Positions 1 to 9,265 of a stretch of 64,000 bases of DNA are shown piece by piece (the stretch's first letter is position 1; each line of letters opens with the position of its first letter). The notes under the pieces were generated by a model. It was not told the origin of the DNA. It did no database searches and was given only the letters and a program-made list of their open reading frames with translations. The DNA lies in NCBI GenBank assembly GCA_048296855.1, contig CP182631.1. One strand, written 5' to 3'. The position numbers and the translations under genes were made by a program. Origin of the DNA: Pseudocolwellia sp048296855 (GTDB taxonomy: Bacteria > Pseudomonadota > Gammaproteobacteria > Enterobacterales > Alteromonadaceae).

Positions 1-43
1 CGGTATCAACAATAACGTTTAGTTTTGAATTACTGCTCGACAT
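1..43 (-). CDS. hisH: Imidazole glycerol phosphate synthase glutaminase subunit, N-terminal fragment
   Basis: Only the first 14 codons are inside the window; they read MSSSNSKLNVIVDT, and the NVIVDT part fits the start of HisH, the class I glutaminase that feeds ammonia to HisF. The ATG shares one base with the hisB stop codon (TAATG), so the two genes are probably translationally coupled. Position directly after hisB matches the usual hisGDCBHAFI order. Identification rests on the short N-terminus plus operon position. Confidence 0.7.
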   Translation of the reverse strand, partial: MSSSNSKLNVIVDT

Positions 44-1113
44 TACAATGAACCTTTTGAGCTAGGTAAAACATCGCCTTTTACTTCAATTGCTTGACGT
101 AATGCGCGGCCAAATACTTTAAATAAACTTTCTACTTGATGATGACTGTTACCGTCACTTGTTGATAAATGTAACGTAACAGCCATAGCTTGCGATAACG
201 AATGGAAGAAGTGATGTACCATTTGTGTAGACATACCACCTACCATTTCGGTGCTAAAGTTTGCGTTAAACTCTAACCAAGGGCGACCTGAAATATCTAA
301 GCTACATTCTGCACGGCATTCGTCCATAGGTAATACAAAACCAAAACGGCCAATACCGCGTTTATCGCCTAGCGCTTCTTTTAAAGCTTGGCCTAAAGCA
401 AGGCCAGTATCTTCAACGCTGTGATGATCATCAATATGGTAATCACCATCTACTTTAACAATCATTGAAAATCCCGCATGGGTAGATATTTGATCTAACA
501 TGTGGTCAAAAAAGCCAAGGCCTGTATTAATTTCTGAAGCGCCTACTTTATCTAAGTTTATTTCAATATTAATGTCGGTTTCTTTAGTGGTACGAGTTAC
601 TTTAGAAGTACGTGCTTTAACAAGTAACTGCTCAGCAATGTCGTTCCAATTTAGGGTTTCAGGATTATATTGAATACCTGTAATCCCCATATTTTCAGCT
701 AATTGAATGTCAGTAATTCTGTCACCAATAACAAAAGAGTTAGCAAAGTTAACTTTACCTTGTTGTAAGTACTCGCTTACCATACCTAGTTTAGGTTTAC
801 GGCAAGAGCAGTTGTCTGAATCAAAGTGAGGACATAATAAAACGTCATCAAAAATAACACCTTGAGAAGCGAAAATATCCATCATCTTGTTATGAGGTAA
901 ATCAAAGTCGCTTTGTGGGTAGCTGTCGGTACCTAAGCCATCTTGGTTTGATACCATTACTAAGCGATAACCTTTGCTTTGTAATTTTAGTAAAACAGGA
1001 ATTACATTAGGTTCAAAAACAAGCTTTTCTAAGGTATCTACTTGTTTGTCGCTGATCGGTTCTTCAATTAAGGTGCCATCGCGATCAATAAATAATATGT
1101 TTTGCTGTGCCAT
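43..1113 (-). CDS. hisB: Bifunctional histidinol-phosphatase / imidazoleglycerol-phosphate dehydratase
   Basis: Catalyses two steps of histidine synthesis: dehydration of imidazoleglycerol phosphate (step 6) and dephosphorylation of histidinol phosphate (step 8). The N-terminal HAD phosphatase domain has the DRDG nucleophile motif (Asp10, Asp12) and a Cys/His zinc loop (CPHFDSDNCSC, about residues 94-104). The C-terminal dehydratase domain carries the metal-binding HH pairs (DDHHSVED and HHFFHSL). At 356 aa it matches the fused enterobacterial enzyme (E. coli 355). It lies between hisC and hisH in the operon, 24 bp after hisC, and its stop overlaps the hisH start. Confidence 0.97.
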   Translation of the reverse strand: MAQQNILFIDRDGTLIEEPISDKQVDTLEKLVFEPNVIPVLLKLQSKGYRLVMVSNQDGLGTDSYPQSDFDLPHNKMMDIFASQGVIFDDVLLCPHFDSDNCSCRKPKLGMVSEYLQQGKVNFANSFVIGDRITDIQLAENMGITGIQYNPETLNWNDIAEQLLVKARTSKVTRTTKETDINIEINLDKVGASEINTGLGFFDHMLDQISTHAGFSMIVKVDGDYHIDDHHSVEDTGLALGQALKEALGDKRGIGRFGFVLPMDECRAECSLDISGRPWLEFNANFSTEMVGGMSTQMVHHFFHSLSQAMAVTLHLSTSDGNSHHQVESLFKVFGRALRQAIEVKGDVLPSSKGSL

Positions 1114-1137
1114 TTTATTTCTCTGTAGTTTGCTTGT

Positions 1138-2262
1138 TTAAGATTTTAAGTTAGAAAATGCTGTTTCAATAACTTGTTTTAATGAAGCTAATTCTGACTT
1201 ACTGCCAATACTAATACGTAAACAATCGGCTAGTTGCGGTTGTTTAGATTGATCTCTAATTAATATGTTTTCTGCTAAAAGTGCTTCAAAAACAAAAGCT
1301 TTATGAGGTGTTTTAAATAACACAAAGTTTGCATCCGTTGGAAAAACTTGAGTACACCATTGTTGTGCTTTTAACCAAGTAGACAATTCTTTAGCAAGCG
1401 TGTTAGTCGATTTAACACGTTCGGTCATTACCGTTAAGTTATCACCTTTTAACGCTTTACTTGCTATTTCTGCAACAGGTGCTGAAATAGGGTAAGGCGC
1501 AATCACTTTACTTAACATCGCAATAACATCACTATTTGCTAAAGTAAATCCGCAGCGTAAACCAGCTAATGCAAAAGCTTTAGATAAGGTTCTTAAAACA
1601 ATTAAATTATCGTACTGAGGTAACCAGCTAGCAACCGACTTATCTGCACTAAATTCGATATAAGCTTCATCAACAACTACCATAGCGGTGTCTTTAAATA
1701 GCTCAAGTACTTCTTTAATTTGTGCGTGAGGTAATAAATTACCTGTAGGATTGCCCGGCGAACATAAAAACACAACTTTTGCATTACCCACTTGTTGCTT
1801 TAGCGCGTTAATATCTAATTCGTTGATACCTGTTTCACTTTGCAAAGGTACTCTAACAATACCTGCACCGTGATTTTCTGCACTAATGGCATACATACCA
1901 TATGTTGGTGGGCAAATAAGAATGCTGTCTTCATACGCTTTACAAAACGTACGAATAATTAATTCAATACCTTCATCTGCACCACGTGTTGCAAGTATAT
2001 TGCTTTTAGGCTGTTGGCTATATTCACTGTAGGCGTTTATTAATGAGTCAGGTTGAAAGTCAGGGTAACGATTTATACAGTCAGCGCTGATCTCATAATT
2101 TCCTAATCCTGCAGCTTCGTTAGCGTTTAACCATGTTTTATTGTTAAATTCACCATTACCAGCATGTAAGCGACGAGCTGACTCATAGGGGATCATGTCT
2201 ACCAGTTCAGCTCTAGCGAGCTTGTTTACTATTGAGGGTACGGTTGAACTAGAATTACTCAT
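1138..2262 (-). CDS. hisC: Histidinol-phosphate aminotransferase
   Basis: PLP-dependent class II aminotransferase that converts imidazole acetol phosphate to histidinol phosphate with glutamate as amino donor. Visible motifs: SPGNPTGN substrate/PLP loop, VVDEAYIEF, and TLSKAFALAGLRCGF with the Schiff-base lysine. An upstream ATG at 2274 is in frame, but AGAGG abuts it with no spacer and it lies inside hisD; the ATG at 2262 starts 1 bp after the hisD stop with the same AGAGG 12 bp upstream, so I prefer it (374 aa). Neither spacing is ideal, so the start is uncertain by four codons. Confidence 0.95.
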   Translation of the reverse strand: MSNSSSTVPSIVNKLARAELVDMIPYESARRLHAGNGEFNNKTWLNANEAAGLGNYEISADCINRYPDFQPDSLINAYSEYSQQPKSNILATRGADEGIELIIRTFCKAYEDSILICPPTYGMYAISAENHGAGIVRVPLQSETGINELDINALKQQVGNAKVVFLCSPGNPTGNLLPHAQIKEVLELFKDTAMVVVDEAYIEFSADKSVASWLPQYDNLIVLRTLSKAFALAGLRCGFTLANSDVIAMLSKVIAPYPISAPVAEIASKALKGDNLTVMTERVKSTNTLAKELSTWLKAQQWCTQVFPTDANFVLFKTPHKAFVFEALLAENILIRDQSKQPQLADCLRISIGSKSELASLKQVIETAFSNLKS

Positions 2263-2263
2263 A

Positions 2264-3568
2264 TTACTTTGCATCCTCTAAACGAATAGTGACAGCACGT
2301 TGGTGAGCATCTAATCCTTCAGCATCAGTCAATTCGATAATACATTCAGCTAAACTTGCTAAACCAGAGCGTGTAATTTCTTGTACAGTAAAACGTCGTG
2401 AAAAATCGGCTAAAGATAAGCTGCTTACCACTTTTGAATAACCATAAGTAGGTAATACGTGGTTTGTACCACTTGCATAATCACCAGCAGATTCTGGTGT
2501 AAAAGCACCTACAAAAATAGAACCTGCATTACGTAACTTACTTACTAAGCTACTCGCGTTATCGGTTTGTACAATTAAATGTTCTGGACCATATTCGTTC
2601 GATACTTCAACCGCTTGTTCAATAGACGTTGTTAAAATTAAACGACAGTGTTCAAGAGCGGCGGTAGCTATATTGCAACGGCTTAATAAAGCCACTTGCT
2701 TTTGTAATTCAACATCTACAGCGCTTAATAAACTTTCGCTGTTTGACACTAAAATAACTTGGCTGTCTGGACCATGCTCTGCTTGAGATAATAGATCTGA
2801 TGCGATAAAAGCAGGGTTACTGTTTTCGTCACCAATCACTAATACTTCAGAAGGGCCAGCAGGCATATCAATGGCAAAACCAGCGACTTGTTGAGACAGC
2901 TGCTTTTTAGCTTCAGTTACAAATTTATTGCCTGGGCCAAACACTTTATTCACCGACTTAATGGTTTCAGTACCAAAAGCTAACGCGGCACAAGCTTGTG
3001 CGCCACCCACTGTGTATATTTCGGTAATGCCACATAAATTTGCAGCAGCTAAAATTTCGTTAGCTAATTTACCATCTTTGTCTGGTGGGCATACTAATAC
3101 TGATCTTTTACAACCGGCAATTTGTGATGGTACACCTAGCATTAATACCGTTGAAGGTAATGGCGCACTGCCTGCAGGTATATATAAACCAACACTTTCA
3201 ATGGCTTCAGATTTTAAAACACAGTTAACGCCGGGGGTTGTTTCAACGGCAATATCTTGATGTTTTTGTGCTTCGTGAAAACGTTTAATTTGACCATAAG
3301 CCGTTTCAATCGCTTTTAAGCGTTTTGGTGAAAGTGCTTTTACAGCGGCTTCTAATTGCTCTTGAGAAACGGTTAAGGTTTTTAATGCAATACCATCGAA
3401 CTTTTCAGTTAAATTGTATAATGCTTTATCACCTTGTGTTTTCACCAAATCAAGAATACTCGCTACTTGCTCTGATAGCGTGGCACTATCAGCAATAGCA
3501 GGGCGTGCTAACGTGTCTTGTTTAGCTTTTTCGTCGAGTAACGACCAATTAACTATAGGGTATTTCAT
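2264..3568 (-). CDS. hisD: Histidinol dehydrogenase
   Basis: Zinc-dependent NAD enzyme that carries out the last two oxidations of histidine synthesis, histidinol to histidine. At 434 aa it matches the family's usual length. Visible family segments are the NAD-region stretch GPGNKFVTEAKK, the IDMPAGPSEVLV segment and SQAEHGPDSQ, which contains Gln/His residues near the zinc site. It sits 3 bp after hisG and runs up to hisC, the normal operon order. Confidence 0.97.
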   Translation of the reverse strand: MKYPIVNWSLLDEKAKQDTLARPAIADSATLSEQVASILDLVKTQGDKALYNLTEKFDGIALKTLTVSQEQLEAAVKALSPKRLKAIETAYGQIKRFHEAQKHQDIAVETTPGVNCVLKSEAIESVGLYIPAGSAPLPSTVLMLGVPSQIAGCKRSVLVCPPDKDGKLANEILAAANLCGITEIYTVGGAQACAALAFGTETIKSVNKVFGPGNKFVTEAKKQLSQQVAGFAIDMPAGPSEVLVIGDENSNPAFIASDLLSQAEHGPDSQVILVSNSESLLSAVDVELQKQVALLSRCNIATAALEHCRLILTTSIEQAVEVSNEYGPEHLIVQTDNASSLVSKLRNAGSIFVGAFTPESAGDYASGTNHVLPTYGYSKVVSSLSLADFSRRFTVQEITRSGLASLAECIIELTDAEGLDAHQRAVTIRLEDAK

Positions 3569-3571
3569 TGT

Positions 3572-4471
3572 TTAGCCCATCATCTTTTCAATTGGCATAA
3601 CAAGAATTGAGTGACAACCTAAGGCTTTTAATTCTTCCATTGTTTCCCAGAAAAATGTTTCTGTAGCAACAACGTGAACGGCAACCATGTCTTCGCGGCC
3701 CGCTAAAGGTAAAATTGTTGGTGTTTCAGTTCCCGGCATTAAAGTGCTTACTTCAGCAATTTTGTCTTTAGGTGCGTGTAGCATAATGTATTTGCTTTCT
3801 TTAGCTTTCATTACGCCGTGTATACGTGGCAATAAGGTATCTAAAATAGCTTGTTTTTCTGGGTTTAAGGTATCTGCACGTTGTATTAATGAGGCTTTTG
3901 AACGAAATACTTCAGCAACTTCTTTTAATCCGTTGGCTTCTAAAGTAGCGCCTGTTGACACTAAATCACAAATACCGTCAGCTAAACCTACACGAGGAGC
4001 TACTTCCACCGAACCTTTTAATAAACAAAACTCTACGTTAATACCGTTTTCTTTGGCAAAACGAGTTAATAATTGTGGGTAGGTTGTTGCAAATCGTAAA
4101 CCGTCTAAACATTTAAGGCCGGTATATTCAAACTCTTCAGGCATAGCGATAGAAAAACGACAGCCACCAAAATCTAATGGTGTTGTACGAATGTATTCAT
4201 TTTTGCTGCCAATTAAAGCACGTGCTAATTCTTCTTCTTCAAGCGTGTTGTCACCAACAATACCTAAATCACATACGCCATCCATAATTAATCCTGGGAT
4301 GTCGCTGCTTCTTACACGCATAATATCAATAGGCATATTAGCAACATGAGCGAGTAATCTTCTATCTGTAACGTTGATTTTTAAACCACAACGTTTAAAT
4401 AGAGCTTGTGTATCGTCGCTAAGACGACCTGATTTTTGCATTGCTATGCGTAAACGTGTTTCAGTTGTCAT
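3572..4471 (-). CDS. hisG: ATP phosphoribosyltransferase, long form
   Basis: First enzyme of histidine synthesis, condensing ATP with PRPP. At 299 aa it is the long form: a periplasmic-binding-protein-like catalytic part (residues about 1-225; VSTGATLEANGL is the PRPP-binding segment) followed by an ACT-like C-terminal domain of about 75 residues, which in this family binds histidine for feedback inhibition. It is the first structural gene after the leader peptide and attenuator, so it is expected to be controlled both by attenuation and allosterically. Confidence 0.97.
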   Translation of the reverse strand: MTTETRLRIAMQKSGRLSDDTQALFKRCGLKINVTDRRLLAHVANMPIDIMRVRSSDIPGLIMDGVCDLGIVGDNTLEEEELARALIGSKNEYIRTTPLDFGGCRFSIAMPEEFEYTGLKCLDGLRFATTYPQLLTRFAKENGINVEFCLLKGSVEVAPRVGLADGICDLVSTGATLEANGLKEVAEVFRSKASLIQRADTLNPEKQAILDTLLPRIHGVMKAKESKYIMLHAPKDKIAEVSTLMPGTETPTILPLAGREDMVAVHVVATETFFWETMEELKALGCHSILVMPIEKMMG

Positions 4472-4544
4472 GCTTAATGTCCTATTAATTTTAAAATTTT
4501 AAATTTGATCATTCTTGTTTCGTTAAGCTGATAGAGCTAAACGT

Positions 4545-4577
4545 AAAAACCCCCGAGAGAGATGACTCTTTCGGGGG
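4545..4577 (-). terminator. his operon attenuator hairpin
   Basis: On the minus strand a CCCCCGAAAGAG / CTCTCTCGGGGG stem (right arm starts at 4577, left arm ends at 4550) is followed by TTTTT, a strong intrinsic terminator. It lies between the leader peptide (ends 4646) and hisG (starts 4471), where the his attenuator sits in enterobacteria. Competing upstream pairings were not folded. Confidence 0.85.
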
Positions 4578-4645
4578 TTTTAGAAAATTCTATATTTCGA
4601 TTACCACTGAAAGGTCACAGCCCCTCAGCGAATAAACCTGAGCAG

Positions 4646-4690
4646 CTAATCCGTATGGTGATGATGATGTAAGTTCAGGTTTAAATTCAT
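4646..4690 (-). CDS. hisL: his operon leader peptide
   Basis: A 14-codon reading frame on the minus strand, MNLNLNLHHHHHTD, contains five consecutive histidine codons (CAT CAT CAT CAC CAT) and ends in TAG about 70 bp before the attenuator stem. It ends like the E. coli HisL (HHHHHHHPD). Ribosome stalling at the His run when charged tRNA-His is scarce would prevent the terminator from forming. The leader function is established for the family; for this copy it follows from sequence and position. Confidence 0.9.
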   Translation of the reverse strand: MNLNLNLHHHHHTD

Positions 4691-4786
4691 TATTTTCTCG
4701 TTTTGGAAAACGTGTCGTTTTCTGTTTAATATTCATTACGTAGAAATTTCAGTACAGAAATATTTTTAATCTGTTTAATGGAGCGT

Positions 4787-4815
4787 ACAATACTGTTTAT
4801 TTGCTTTTAGGGCAA
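4787..4815 (-). promoter_or_regulatory. Candidate his operon promoter
   Basis: Minus-strand TTGCCC (4815-4810) and TATTGT (4792-4787) are separated by 17 bp and lie about 100 bp upstream of the leader peptide start. This fits a sigma-70 promoter but was picked by eye, and other AT-rich hexamers nearby could serve. Confidence 0.35.
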
Positions 4816-4924
4816 GTATTTCTTAACTATTTAATATGAAATATTGATCTAAGATAGTAAAGGTTTTCTCTTACAAGCCGATAATAGAGCTATTAGTATT
4901 TAATGTTAAATTGCGGAGGGCAGC

Positions 4925-5170
4925 ATGATGGATATTTTTACCACTCAGTTGAGGCGTGTTGTTCAAACGCCAATAAAACCTGCAAACTCTAAAGTTAAGG
5001 GACCAGCTAAAGAACCAGCAACAGCTGAATTAACAGAAGATTTTGATCACTTAGAACAGCATGCTGATAAGCATAAGCTTGAAAAAAGTGATGCTGAAGA
5101 AGAAACGCCTGATAGCGTTGATTCTAAGCAGGGTGAAGATAAACCTCCACATTTAGATATATATGTGTGA
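4925..5170 (+). CDS. Small acidic hypothetical protein
   Basis: An 81-aa protein that I do not recognise, preceded by a good ribosome-binding site (GGAGGG, 6 bp before the ATG). It has no signal peptide or membrane segment. The first 35 residues are basic and Pro/Ala/Lys-rich; the rest is strongly acidic and hydrophilic (Glu/Asp/Lys/His), likely disordered, ending in LDIYV. It is divergent from the his operon and precedes yoaA by about 100 bp. An adjacent ATG at 4928 could also be the start. Confidence 0.6.
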   Translation: MMDIFTTQLRRVVQTPIKPANSKVKGPAKEPATAELTEDFDHLEQHADKHKLEKSDAEEETPDSVDSKQGEDKPPHLDIYV

Positions 5171-5273
5171 TTAAGTATTTCTCCGCGGTGATTTTTACTT
5201 CAACGCTATTTTTTCTCCTTCATTTCCTTATAATAGAACGCAATTAACTTAATCTAAAAGAATCCTGCTGTAG

Positions 5274-7262
5274 ATGACTCCTGTTGAGCATGCTTTTTCT
5301 GAAAATGGCGCATTAGCTAGCGCTATTTCAGGCTTTTCACCACGCCAAGCCCAAACTGATATGGCCATTGAAGTGGCTAATTCAATTAAAAATAAGTCAT
5401 CGCTAATTGTGGAGGCTGGAACAGGTACAGGTAAAACTTTTGCTTATTTAATTCCTGCACTCATTGCTAATAAAGAAGCTGCTGCGAAAGAAGAACCTCA
5501 AAAAAAGATCATTGTTTCAACCGGGACTAAAAACCTGCAAGAACAGTTATTTCATAAAGATTTACCTCTTATTAAAAAGTCTCTTGCGACTCAGGCACAA
5601 GTTGCTTTGTTGAAAGGTCGCGCTAACTATTTATGTATTTATCGACTTGATCAATATAAAGAATCGCGAGGGCAGTTAGATGCCGAAAGTTTAGCTGATT
5701 TTGTAAAAGTAAGAGAATGGGCAAATGTTACTCATACGGGGGATACGGGCGAACTGGTTAATGTTATTGAAAACTCTCCGGTATTTCCTTTTGTTACCAG
5801 CACTGTCGATAATTGTTTAGCAAAAGATTGTCCTAATATTGAAGATTGTTATTTAGTCAAAGCACGACAAAAAGCGATTGATGCTGATTTGGTTGTGGTG
5901 AATCATCATTTGTTTTTTGCTGACATGGCATTAAAAGATAGCGGCTTTGGTGAGCTAATTCCTAAAGCTGATATTATGATTTTTGATGAAGCCCATCAAA
6001 TAGCCGATATTGCGAGTGAGTATTTTGGTGAGGCATTTTCAACTCGCCAATTATTAGACTTATGTACCGATGTTATTCAGGTTTATAAAACTAGCTTAAC
6101 GGATGTTAAACAATTAGGAAAAGCGGCTGAAAAGCTATTAAAAACAAGCCAAGAATTTAGGCTGTTATTTAATTATGATCCTGAACGGGGAAACTGGCGA
6201 GAAAAGCATAACCAAAAACGCTTTGGTCAAGCATTCGCCTCGTTAAAAGTAGATTTAGATTTTTTGTATCAGGTGATCAAATTGTGTGTATCGCGTAATG
6301 AAGCGATTGATCATTGTTTTGAACGCGCCGTTAATTTATTAGCACAGTACGATATTATGGTAGATGTTGATGCTTTAGGCATGAGCTTTTGGTATGAAAC
6401 AACACCTCGACATGTTGTGCTTCATAAAACGCCATTATCTGTTGCTGATAAATTTAGTGAGTACGTTAAAGAGTCAGGTGCTGGTTGGATATTTACATCA
6501 GCAACGCTGGCGGTAGATGGAAAATTTGAACATTTTGCTCAGCATTTAGGCTTAACTAGCGCTAATCATTTATTACTGGAAAGCCCTTTTGATTACGAAC
6601 AACAATCACAACTTGTTGTGCCGCGTTATTTACCTGAAGCTAATGATAAAAGCCGTGCAAATGCGTTAGCAAATATTGCTTTACCGTTAATTGAAGCAAG
6701 CCAAGGTGCCTGTTTTATGTTGTTTACTAGTTATCGCGTAATGCATCAAGTTGCTGAACTGCTTTCAGAGCAAATAGAAAACCCGTTGTTAGTACAAGGG
6801 CAAATGGGGAAAAGAAAATTACTTGAAGAATTTATTGAACAAAAACACGCAGTTTTATTAGCTACAGCAAGTTTTTGGGAAGGTATCGATGTAAGAGGGA
6901 GCAGCTTAACTTGTGTTATTATTGATAAGTTACCTTTTGCTTCGCCAGATGATCCCTTATTACAAGCAAGAAGTGAAGATGTAAAACGCCGTGGTGGCGA
7001 ACCTTTTTCGCAAATACAACTACCTCAAGCGGTTATTGCTTTAAAGCAAGGAGTAGGGCGCTTAATACGAGATGTAAGCGACCAAGGTGTTTTGGTTATT
7101 TGCGACAATAGACTCGTTAATAAACCGTACGGGGAAGTGTTTTTAAATAGTTTACCTGCGATGAAGCGCACACGAAATATTGAACAAGCAGCTACATTTT
7201 TAAAAAGCTTGAACAATAATACAGAAGAACAAAAGTTAGAAACAGAGACAAAACTTACATGA
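5274..7262 (+). CDS. yoaA: ATP-dependent DNA helicase, DinG/XPD family
   Basis: Superfamily 2 iron-sulfur helicase of the DinG/YoaA group; in E. coli YoaA acts in DNA damage tolerance with the HolC clamp-loader subunit. Walker A is GTGTGKT at residues 49-55 and the Walker B DEAH box is near residue 238. Four cysteines that fit the FeS-cluster ligands are at residues 121, 181, 186 and 192. Helicase domain 2 includes the TASFWEGIDVRG and QGVGRLIR motifs. Length (662 aa) is close to E. coli YoaA (636). It overlaps tsaB by 4 bp, the same pair order as in E. coli. Confidence 0.93.
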   Translation: MTPVEHAFSENGALASAISGFSPRQAQTDMAIEVANSIKNKSSLIVEAGTGTGKTFAYLIPALIANKEAAAKEEPQKKIIVSTGTKNLQEQLFHKDLPLIKKSLATQAQVALLKGRANYLCIYRLDQYKESRGQLDAESLADFVKVREWANVTHTGDTGELVNVIENSPVFPFVTSTVDNCLAKDCPNIEDCYLVKARQKAIDADLVVVNHHLFFADMALKDSGFGELIPKADIMIFDEAHQIADIASEYFGEAFSTRQLLDLCTDVIQVYKTSLTDVKQLGKAAEKLLKTSQEFRLLFNYDPERGNWREKHNQKRFGQAFASLKVDLDFLYQVIKLCVSRNEAIDHCFERAVNLLAQYDIMVDVDALGMSFWYETTPRHVVLHKTPLSVADKFSEYVKESGAGWIFTSATLAVDGKFEHFAQHLGLTSANHLLLESPFDYEQQSQLVVPRYLPEANDKSRANALANIALPLIEASQGACFMLFTSYRVMHQVAELLSEQIENPLLVQGQMGKRKLLEEFIEQKHAVLLATASFWEGIDVRGSSLTCVIIDKLPFASPDDPLLQARSEDVKRRGGEPFSQIQLPQAVIALKQGVGRLIRDVSDQGVLVICDNRLVNKPYGEVFLNSLPAMKRTRNIEQAATFLKSLNNNTEEQKLETETKLT

Positions 7263-7975
7263 GTAAAGCAAATTATTTAGTTATTGATGCATCAACAGAA
7301 GCGTGTTCAGTAGCTCTACAGTATCAAGGTAATATCACCAGTTTATATGAGTTATGTCCGCAATCTCATAGCTTACGTTTATTGCCTATGATAGATGAAC
7401 TATTAAAAAGTGCCGAGTGTTCTTTAGATAAATTAGACGGAATTATTTACGGTCAAGGTCCAGGGAGTTTTACTGGAGTACGTATAGGTATTGGCGTAAC
7501 ACAAGGTTTAGCTTTTTCAGCTGAATTACCTGTCGTCGGTGTATCTACTTTGCAGGCTATGGCGCAACAAGCCTTAACTACTTATGGTGAAACTCGTGTT
7601 ATTTCAGCGATTGACGCGCGTATGAGTGAAGTTTATACAGGCTATTACGAAGCTGACGACAATAATATTATGCAACCTAAAACTGCAGAACGTGTATTAC
7701 CACCAGCTACGGTTAAACAATATTATATCGATACGGTAAGTCTTGATATGAATAACTTACCTTATGGTGTAGGTACCGGTTGGGAAGCTTACAAGGCCGA
7801 TCTTGAACAATTAAAACATAATGAAGGCGAACCCGAACTGTTATTCCCCCATGCTCAAGCTATGTTACTTATTGGCGCAGTGGCTTTTAGTCAAAATAAA
7901 GGTGTCGCTGCAGAAAACGCTCAACCTGTTTATGTGCGAGATACCGTCTCATGGAAGAAATTACCGGGTAAATAG
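7259..7975 (+). CDS. tsaB: tRNA threonylcarbamoyladenosine biosynthesis protein TsaB
   Basis: Partner of TsaD in formation of t6A at position 37 of ANN-decoding tRNAs. It has the ASKHA-fold N-terminus (VIDASTEACSVAL) and the YGQGPGSFTGVRIG loop typical of TsaB/YeaZ. At 238 aa it matches the family (E. coli 231). Its start overlaps the yoaA stop (ATGA), indicating translational coupling. Confidence 0.94.
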   Translation: MSKANYLVIDASTEACSVALQYQGNITSLYELCPQSHSLRLLPMIDELLKSAECSLDKLDGIIYGQGPGSFTGVRIGIGVTQGLAFSAELPVVGVSTLQAMAQQALTTYGETRVISAIDARMSEVYTGYYEADDNNIMQPKTAERVLPPATVKQYYIDTVSLDMNNLPYGVGTGWEAYKADLEQLKHNEGEPELLFPHAQAMLLIGAVAFSQNKGVAAENAQPVYVRDTVSWKKLPGK

Positions 7976-8090
7976 TCTATAATTTATACTTTACAGAAAT
8001 CTCAATCGTAATTTTATTGCTGTGGCGCTTATAAAATCAGCTAAAATAAATTTAGTTTTAACCTTTATCATTATTTGTTAAATTACACTT

Positions 8091-8519
8091 ATGAACATAA
8101 ATGACTCAACATATTCAAACCAAGCTTTACGTGCCGCACAAGGTACACAAGGTGTTGGTAAAGCTAATCAACAGGGGAATGTAAAGCCTGTTGTAGCGCC
8201 TATTGATGAAAATAATCAAAGTAGTAAAAGCAAAAATTTAGAGAAAGATAAATCACGGTTTGATGTTAGTGAAGAAGCTATTGCACTACTTGAACAACAA
8301 GCCGAGCTAAATTCAGCTCAATCAGGCACAGGTATTGTGGTTCGAGGAGAAAACTCCTCAACCAATAATTCAGCAAGTGATCAACAACAATCTAAAAGCT
8401 CTCAGTACGATAAACCTTCTCAGCAAAACCTTTCAGCAGTTGCAGCCTATCAATCGGTTGATAACATTGCTCAGAGAGAAAACATAAAACAATTCTTTGG
8501 CGTTAATCTATTTGCCTAA
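8091..8519 (+). CDS. Hypothetical protein, low complexity with conserved-looking C-terminus
   Basis: A 142-aa soluble protein rich in Gln, Ser, Asn and Ala, without signal peptide or membrane segment. Most of it looks disordered. The last 30 residues (SAVAAYQSVDNIAQRENIKQ, then FFGVNLFA) look like the ordered, conserved portion; I recall similar tails in uncharacterised Alteromonadales proteins but cannot name a family. The stop lies within the start region of the downstream M50-type gene, so the two are probably cotranscribed. Confidence 0.6.
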   Translation: MNINDSTYSNQALRAAQGTQGVGKANQQGNVKPVVAPIDENNQSSKSKNLEKDKSRFDVSEEAIALLEQQAELNSAQSGTGIVVRGENSSTNNSASDQQQSKSSQYDKPSQQNLSAVAAYQSVDNIAQRENIKQFFGVNLFA

Positions 8520-9189
8520 TATTCAAAAAAGTTCGGTTGGTTTTTTAAATAGACACCAGTTTTGGCTGTTTATTATTGCCGCAATTATATTTATTCAAAT
8601 CCCTATTATTTCAGTCCCTTTTAAATGGTTAGAAAGCTATTTTCATGAAATTAGTCACGGCCTTGCTGCTTTAATTACGGGGGGAAGTGTTGTTCAAATA
8701 GAGCTGTTTCCTAATGGTGCGGGTTTATGTACAACTCGTGGTGGCTTTACCTTATTAATCAGCTTTATGGGCTATGCTGGCGCAATTATGTGGGGCTTTT
8801 TAATTTATTCAATTGCATCTATTAATCAAAAAGTGGCAAAAATTGTTACTGGATTAATTATTGCGCTTATTGTGTGTTCTCTCATTTTTTGGGTACGAGA
8901 TTTATTAACCTTATTTATTTTGTTAGTGGTGCTGGGGATTTTTTTCTTACAATTTAAATTACCAAAATTAGGTTATTTACAAAAATTATTAAAATTTACC
9001 GGTATTATGGTGTTATTAAATAGCTTGTTAAGCCCATTGTATTTGCTAGACGGACGCTCTCTTGGTGATGGTGCTCGTTTAGCAGAAATAACATTTATTC
9101 CTGAACTTATTTGGGTAATAATCTGGTCTGTTATGGCTATATTGAGTTTATTTACCTTAAGTAAGCGATCTAAATTTACCGTAAGATAG
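8497..9189 (+). CDS. M50-type membrane metallopeptidase-like protein
   Basis: A 230-aa integral membrane protein with about six hydrophobic segments and a zinc-protease motif HEISH in the sequence SYFHEISHGLAALITGG (near residue 50), typical of the peptidase M50B-like family. It would act inside the membrane. There is no ATG near the 5' end: TTG at 8497 gives the longest frame and overlaps the preceding gene by 23 bp, while a second TTG at 8512 is equally possible. Translational coupling to the upstream gene is likely. The substrate is unknown. Confidence 0.75.
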   Translation: MALIYLPNIQKSSVGFLNRHQFWLFIIAAIIFIQIPIISVPFKWLESYFHEISHGLAALITGGSVVQIELFPNGAGLCTTRGGFTLLISFMGYAGAIMWGFLIYSIASINQKVAKIVTGLIIALIVCSLIFWVRDLLTLFILLVVLGIFFLQFKLPKLGYLQKLLKFTGIMVLLNSLLSPLYLLDGRSLGDGARLAEITFIPELIWVIIWSVMAILSLFTLSKRSKFTVR

Positions 9190-9265
9190 ACATCACAATC
9201 TATTGTCAGTAGATTGTAATTAAATTGCAGTTAACTTGTAATAAGTAAAGCATAGGAGATTCATC

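Noticed and set aside
2928..3260. Open frame on the plus strand inside hisD
   Set aside because: Lies fully antisense to hisD, no ribosome-binding site, no recognisable domain; a coding shadow.
3687..4082. 131-codon plus-strand frame inside hisG
   Set aside because: Antisense to a well-identified gene, with biased composition of a shadow frame.
4647..4736. Longer minus-strand frame starting at 4736 overlapping the his leader
   Set aside because: It contains no His codons; the overlapping 14-codon frame from 4690 with the His run is the functional leader.
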